Shown here: one piece after another, positions 60,197-63,983 of the stretch
How positions within the stretch are numbered: position 1 is the stretch's first letter
Layout: the number at the start of each line of letters is the position of its first letter
Made by a program: the position numbers and the translations under genes
Assembly: GCA_964624795.1 (NCBI GenBank)
Contig: CAZUZS010000022.1
Span: forward strand, 1 to 63,983
Origin: CAZUZS01 sp964624795
Lineage (GTDB): Bacteria; Calditrichota; Calditrichia; RBG-13-44-9
Length of the DNA stretch: 63,983 nt
Reading direction: 5' to 3'
Notes under the pieces: model-generated
Told to the model about the DNA's origin: nothing
The model's database searches: none
The model's input: only the letters and a program-made list of their open reading frames with translations

Positions 60197-61804
60197 ATGG
60201 ACCGAATTGAATCGAAGATCAGGACCAGCAGCAGCGAATTTAAAGAGAATCAGGACAGCCAGCGCAAGCTTGTGGAAGAGTTGAAATCCCGGCTGGAGGA
60301 AGTTAAGAAAGGCGGACCGCCGCACGCCCATCAACTGCACACGTCGCGCGGCAAACTTTTTGTCCGGGATCGTTTGAAACTATTATTTGATCCCGATACA
60401 CCCTTTTTGGAGCTATCCTCTCTGGCATCCTACGGTATGCATGACAACCAGGCGCCGGGCGCCGGGATCGTCACCGGGATTGGCGTGGTGCACGGCCGGG
60501 AAGTCATGGTGGTGGCGCACGATGCCACGGTGAAGGGCGGCACCTATTTTCCGATGACCATAAAAAAGCATGTGCGGGCGCAGGAGATCGCCATGCAGAA
60601 CCGCCTGCCGTGCGTTTACCTGGTGGATTCCGGCGGCATCTTCCTGCCGCACCAGTCGGAGACTTTCCCGGACCGCGACCATTTTGGGCGGATCTTCTAC
60701 AATCAGGCGCGCATGTCGGCAATGGGGATTCCGCAAATTTCGGTGGTACTGGGTTCCTGCACCGCAGGCGGGGCCTACCAGCCGGCCATGAGCGACGAAG
60801 CCGTTATTGTTCGTAACCAGGGAACCATTTTTATCGGCGGCCCGCCGCTGGTGAAGGCGGCAACCGGCGAAGAAGTTACCGATGAAGAGCTGGGCGGCGC
60901 CGATGTTCACTGCCGCATTTCCGGCGTTGCTGACCACTACGCACTGGATGAAAATCACGCATTTGATATCACCCGCAATATTGTGGAAAATCTCGATCCG
61001 CCCCAGCGGTTTAAGCTGGCTTATTCCGAACCGGAGGATCCCTATTACGATCCCGAAGAGCTTTACGGCATAATTCCAAGGGACCCGAAAAAGCAGTTTG
61101 ACATCCGCGAGGTAATTGCCCGACTGGTGGACGGCAGTCGCTTCCAGGAGTTTAAGGCGCTCTACGGAATAACCCTGGTGTGCGGATTTGCCCGCATTAT
61201 GGGATTCCCGGTTGGCATTTTGGCTAACAACGGGGTCCTGTTCAGCGAAAGCTCTGTGAAAGGCGCGCACTTCATCAACCTGTGTACCATGCGGAAAATA
61301 CCGCTCATCTTCCTGCAGAATATCACCGGTTTCATCGTGGGCAAGCAGTATGAGCACCAGGGAATCGCCAAGGATGGCGCAAAGCTGGTTCATGCGGTTG
61401 CCAATGCCGATGTTCCCAAATTTACGTTGATCGTGGGCGGATCTTACGGCGCCGGAAATTACGCCATGTGCGGCCGCGCCTACGAGCCGCGTCTGCTGTG
61501 GATGTGGCCCAACGCACGCATTTGTGTGATGGGCGGCGAACAGGCTTCCAACGTGCTGCTTACCGTAAAGATGAGAGCATTGGCCAAGAAGGGTATCGAA
61601 ATGAGCCCCGAAGAGCAGGAAGAATTCCGCCGCCCCACCCTCGAAAAGTATGAAAATGAGTCGAGCCCCTACTACAGCACATCGCGTTTGTGGGACGACG
61701 GCATTATCGATCCGCTCGACACCCGAACCGCACTGGGATTGGGAATTGCCATGTCGCTGAATGCGCCGATTCCGGATCAGCGGTTTGGGGTGTTCAGGAT
61801 GTAA
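60197..61804 (+). CDS. Methylcrotonyl-CoA carboxylase-type carboxyltransferase (beta subunit)
   Basis: A 535-residue carboxyltransferase that moves CO2 from biotin to an acyl-CoA. The length and motifs fit methylcrotonyl-CoA (or geranyl-CoA) carboxylase rather than propionyl-CoA carboxylase: GGTYFPMTIKKHVRAQEIA, YLVDSGGIFLPHQSETFPDR, DHFGRIFYNQARMSAMGIPQ, GSCTAGGAYQPAMSDEAVIV, and later GGSYGAGNYAMCGRAYEPR. In leucine breakdown the enzyme makes 3-methylglutaconyl-CoA. The start ATG 60197 has only a weak site. It follows the HMG-CoA synthase group and is followed by separate biotin carboxylase and carrier genes. Geranyl-CoA or another substrate remains possible. Confidence 0.88.
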   Translation: MDRIESKIRTSSSEFKENQDSQRKLVEELKSRLEEVKKGGPPHAHQLHTSRGKLFVRDRLKLLFDPDTPFLELSSLASYGMHDNQAPGAGIVTGIGVVHGREVMVVAHDATVKGGTYFPMTIKKHVRAQEIAMQNRLPCVYLVDSGGIFLPHQSETFPDRDHFGRIFYNQARMSAMGIPQISVVLGSCTAGGAYQPAMSDEAVIVRNQGTIFIGGPPLVKAATGEEVTDEELGGADVHCRISGVADHYALDENHAFDITRNIVENLDPPQRFKLAYSEPEDPYYDPEELYGIIPRDPKKQFDIREVIARLVDGSRFQEFKALYGITLVCGFARIMGFPVGILANNGVLFSESSVKGAHFINLCTMRKIPLIFLQNITGFIVGKQYEHQGIAKDGAKLVHAVANADVPKFTLIVGGSYGAGNYAMCGRAYEPRLLWMWPNARICVMGGEQASNVLLTVKMRALAKKGIEMSPEEQEEFRRPTLEKYENESSPYYSTSRLWDDGIIDPLDTRTALGLGIAMSLNAPIPDQRFGVFRM

Positions 61805-61900
61805 GATCGCATGGCGCATGGAGTATTGAGAGAGTAAACAACATCGCACAGTATGGATAAAAGTAGTTCAGTTGGATTCTAAAAGGAAATCGGGAAGAAA

Positions 61901-63406
61901 ATGTTAGAGAAGATCTTAATCGCCAACAGAGGCGAAATCGCGCTTCGGGTCATCCGGGCATGCGGGGAAATGGGGATTAAAACCGTTGCCATTTATTCCG
62001 AGGCCGACCGTGGCGCGCTGCATGTTCAGGCAGCCGATGAAGCAGTCTGCATCGGGCCGCCGCCGGCGCTGGAAAGCTATTTGAATATTGGCAAAATCAT
62101 CGATGTCGCCAAACAATCGGATTGTGACGGTATTCATCCCGGCTACGGGTTCCTGTCTGAAAATGACGATTTTTCCCGCGCCTGCGAGGAGGCAAAAATT
62201 GTCTTTGTTGGGCCGAATGCCAAAGCGCTGGGCCTGGTGGGAGACAAGCTGGAATCCCGCAAGGCGATGGGAAAAGCGGGCATCCCGCTTATTCCAGGAA
62301 TGGATAAGCCGCTGAAAAGCATTCCCGAGCTTCAGAAGCGCGCCGACGAGATCGGTTACCCGGTAATGGTGAAAGCATCTGCCGGGGGCGGCGGCAAGGG
62401 AATGCGAATCGTTTACAAACCGGCGGACCTGAAGCACGCCATCGAAGCCGGGCAGAGAGAAGCCAAATCGGCCTTTGGCGATGAAACCGTTTACCTGGAA
62501 AAGCACATCGAAAAGCCCCGCCACATCGAATTCCAGGTATTAGCGGACAATTACGGAAACAACGTCCACCTGTTTGAAAGAGAGTGTTCGTTGCAGCGAC
62601 GCCATCAGAAAATAATCGAGGAAACACCTTCGGTGGCACTGGATGATGAACTTCGCCAAAAGATGGGCGAGACAGCCCGCCGGGTGATGCAGCTTGCCGG
62701 CTATAATAATGCCGGCACCGTTGAATTTCTGCTGGATCAGAACCGGAATTTCTATTTTCTGGAAGTGAACGCCCGCATTCAGGTGGAGCATCCTATTACC
62801 GAGCTTGTAACCGGTGTCGATCTTGTGAAGCACCAAATCCGCATCGCATCCGGCGAAAAGTTGACTTTGAAGCAGGAAGAACTCCGGCAGCGGGGGCACG
62901 CCATTGAGTGCCGTATTTATGCCGAAGATCCGGAGAACAACTTTTTCCCCTCTTTCGGAAAGTTGCTCTTCGTAAAAGAGCCGGCCGGGCCCGGCATTCG
63001 CTGCGATTCCGGAATCTACACCGGTCTGGAGATTCCCCATTATTACGATCCCATTCTTTCCAAGTTGATTGTGTGGGATGAAAATCGCGAAAGCGCAATT
63101 CAGCGAATGGATTCGGCACTGTCCGATTATGTCATCATGGGAGTCAAGACGCAGGTCACCTTTCTCCGGGATTTGGTCCGGCACCCGGAATTTGGGGCGG
63201 GAAATCTCAATACCAATTTTATCGCCGACCATTTCAGCGAATGGTCGCCCAAACGGCAGGAAAACAACATCATTTCGGCCTTGCTGGGCGCGGCCATTTC
63301 CAAGATGCAGAAGCCCGCGATTCGATCTGCAGAAAAAGAACAAACCGCCCTCACTCCCTGGCAGCTTGTTGGCCGCTGGGAAATTCTATCCGGACTTTCC
63401 AAATAG
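61901..63406 (+). CDS. Biotin carboxylase subunit of acyl-CoA carboxylase
   Basis: A 501-residue ATP-grasp biotin carboxylase that carboxylates biotin on the carrier protein. Motifs in order: KILIANRGEIALRVIRACGE, HPGYGFLSEN, MVKASAGGGGKGMRIV (glycine-rich ATP loop), EFQVLADNYGNNVHLFEREC, CSLQRRHQKIIEETPS, and FLEVNARIQVEHPITELVTG. The C-terminal 50 residues are not family-conserved. In typical methylcrotonyl-CoA carboxylase the alpha subunit also contains the carrier domain (about 660 residues); here it is separate. The gene starts 96 bases after the carboxyltransferase gene and ends 8 bases before the carrier gene. Confidence 0.95.
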   Translation: MLEKILIANRGEIALRVIRACGEMGIKTVAIYSEADRGALHVQAADEAVCIGPPPALESYLNIGKIIDVAKQSDCDGIHPGYGFLSENDDFSRACEEAKIVFVGPNAKALGLVGDKLESRKAMGKAGIPLIPGMDKPLKSIPELQKRADEIGYPVMVKASAGGGGKGMRIVYKPADLKHAIEAGQREAKSAFGDETVYLEKHIEKPRHIEFQVLADNYGNNVHLFERECSLQRRHQKIIEETPSVALDDELRQKMGETARRVMQLAGYNNAGTVEFLLDQNRNFYFLEVNARIQVEHPITELVTGVDLVKHQIRIASGEKLTLKQEELRQRGHAIECRIYAEDPENNFFPSFGKLLFVKEPAGPGIRCDSGIYTGLEIPHYYDPILSKLIVWDENRESAIQRMDSALSDYVIMGVKTQVTFLRDLVRHPEFGAGNLNTNFIADHFSEWSPKRQENNIISALLGAAISKMQKPAIRSAEKEQTALTPWQLVGRWEILSGLSK

Positions 63407-63414
63407 GAGCAAGA

Positions 63415-63942
63415 ATGGACTACCAATTTCAAATTGCCGAAAAATTGTACCAGGTTAAGATTGAATCCTCCGCTGCGCATACATTTCAAGCCGAAATAGA
63501 CGGGAAACAAATCGAATTCCAATATAATCCTATCTCCGAAAACAGTGCCCTATTGTTGGCGGGCGATTCATCGGTGATGATTTATTTTGCTTCGGAGAAT
63601 CACAAAAAATATGTTTTTGTAAATGGCGATCAATTCGAGATTGAGGAAATTACCAAGAAGGAAAGCATTGCCAGATCAGTTAAGCCGCATGAGCGCAGGG
63701 AAACCGAAAACAAGATCAGCGCGCCCATGCCCGGCCGACTGTTGAAACTGCTGGTTTCCGAAAATGAGACAGTGGAAGTGAATCAGCCTTTATTTATAGT
63801 GGAATCCATGAAAATGGAAAACGAGGTGCAGTCTCCCATCGCCGGCAAGGTGAAGAAGATACATTTTGAGGAAAATGCCCTGGTCTCTGTGGGAGACCCG
63901 ATTGTCGAATTGGAAAAGGAAAAAGAAAAATCGGCGGAATAA
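63415..63942 (+). CDS. Biotin carboxyl carrier protein of acyl-CoA carboxylase
   Basis: A 175-residue carrier. ATG 63415 follows AGGAG; a longer frame overlaps the biotin carboxylase gene. Residues 1-80 are a beta-rich N-terminal region, like the middle (BT) domain of methylcrotonyl- or propionyl-CoA carboxylase alpha chains. The biotinyl domain spans about 100-168 with the modified lysine K133 in VESMKMENEV, flanked by SAPMPGRLLKLLV and SPIAGKVKKIHFEENALVSV. The last 10 residues are Lys/Glu-rich. It looks like the C-terminal third of a usual alpha subunit split off as a gene. Confidence 0.95.
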   Translation: MDYQFQIAEKLYQVKIESSAAHTFQAEIDGKQIEFQYNPISENSALLLAGDSSVMIYFASENHKKYVFVNGDQFEIEEITKKESIARSVKPHERRETENKISAPMPGRLLKLLVSENETVEVNQPLFIVESMKMENEVQSPIAGKVKKIHFEENALVSVGDPIVELEKEKEKSAE

Positions 63943-63983
63943 TGTGCTTATATGTCGTCGGGTAAATACAATCTATATTGGCA

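Noticed and set aside
60413..61849. 478-codon minus-strand frame opposite the carboxyltransferase gene
   Set aside because: The plus strand has full-length MCC-beta motifs; the opposite frame is a shadow caused by GC-rich codon bias.

Overview
This window reads as a piece of a metagenome-assembled scaffold from a Gram-negative bacterium of the FCB group, most like candidate division KSB1, Calditrichota or Ignavibacteria. The signs are a Por/type IX secretion C-terminal domain with a QNYPNPFNPETSIRFSIP-type start on an M1 peptidase, PorV/FadL-like and DUF5723/DUF6588-like outer membrane proteins, many lipobox lipoproteins, and FG-GAP/ASPIC repeats. Base composition is near 50% GC. Five runs of N (four of 100, one of 10) are assembly gaps, and each damages a gene. 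I see no rRNA, tRNA, CRISPR array, transposase, integrase or phage gene: this looks like ordinary chromosome with several uncommon modules.

Layout. 1-3.7 kb: an interrupted small lipoprotein at the edge, then a minus-strand unit of a small membrane protein, a Ser/Arg-rich lipoprotein and a FadL-like outer membrane protein. 4.1-9.0 kb: a two-component pair made of a sigma-54 response regulator and a 1073-residue histidine kinase whose extracytoplasmic part is a seven-repeat FG-GAP propeller plus an ASPIC/UnbV-like domain. 9.3-11.4 kb: CCA-adding/HD enzyme and a Yip1-like membrane protein. 11.5-20.8 kb: TolC, HlyD/MacA, MacB-type ATPase and two separate permeases (a tripartite exporter), a DUF4097 repeat protein, a class C serine hydrolase lipoprotein and an RlmB-type rRNA methyltransferase. 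21.0-22.8 kb: a tiny membrane peptide, a DUF6588-like outer membrane protein and a lipoprotein.

23.1-31.6 kb is a long minus-strand housekeeping run (pta, aminotransferase, FmdB-like, quinone oxidoreductase, icd, methyltransferase-ftsE-ftsX; coaD and rsmD lie just beyond). 32.2-36.1 kb holds three genes that resemble a divergent type IV pilus or type II secretion inner-membrane module: a very large pseudopilin-like protein, a PilM-like protein and a PilN/PilO-like protein, continuing into rsmD-coaD. 36.8-40.2 kb: a 2,4-dienoyl-CoA-reductase-type SDR, ilvE with a possible leader peptide and terminator, and an aminotransferase. 40.3-48.6 kb (minus): DUF5723 protein, large lipoprotein, M23 endopeptidase, ADP-forming acyl-CoA synthetase and a CheY-like receiver. 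48.9-53.7 kb: membrane protein, trypsin-like lipoprotein, HAD phosphatase, and the M1 aminopeptidase.

54.4-63.9 kb is one plus-strand acyl-CoA pathway cluster: 3-hydroxyacyl-CoA dehydrogenase, SCP2-type thiolase, archaeal-type HMG-CoA synthase, a second thiolase, a DUF35 zinc-ribbon/OB protein, and a methylcrotonyl-CoA-carboxylase-like enzyme with separate carboxyltransferase, biotin carboxylase and biotin carrier genes. The HMG-CoA synthase-thiolase-DUF35 order is the one known for the archaeal channelling complex; beside an MCC-type carboxylase it suggests leucine/isovaleryl-CoA metabolism or its reverse. The strongest candidates for new biology are the propeller-sensor kinase, the pilus-like trio and this HMG-CoA/carboxylase cluster.
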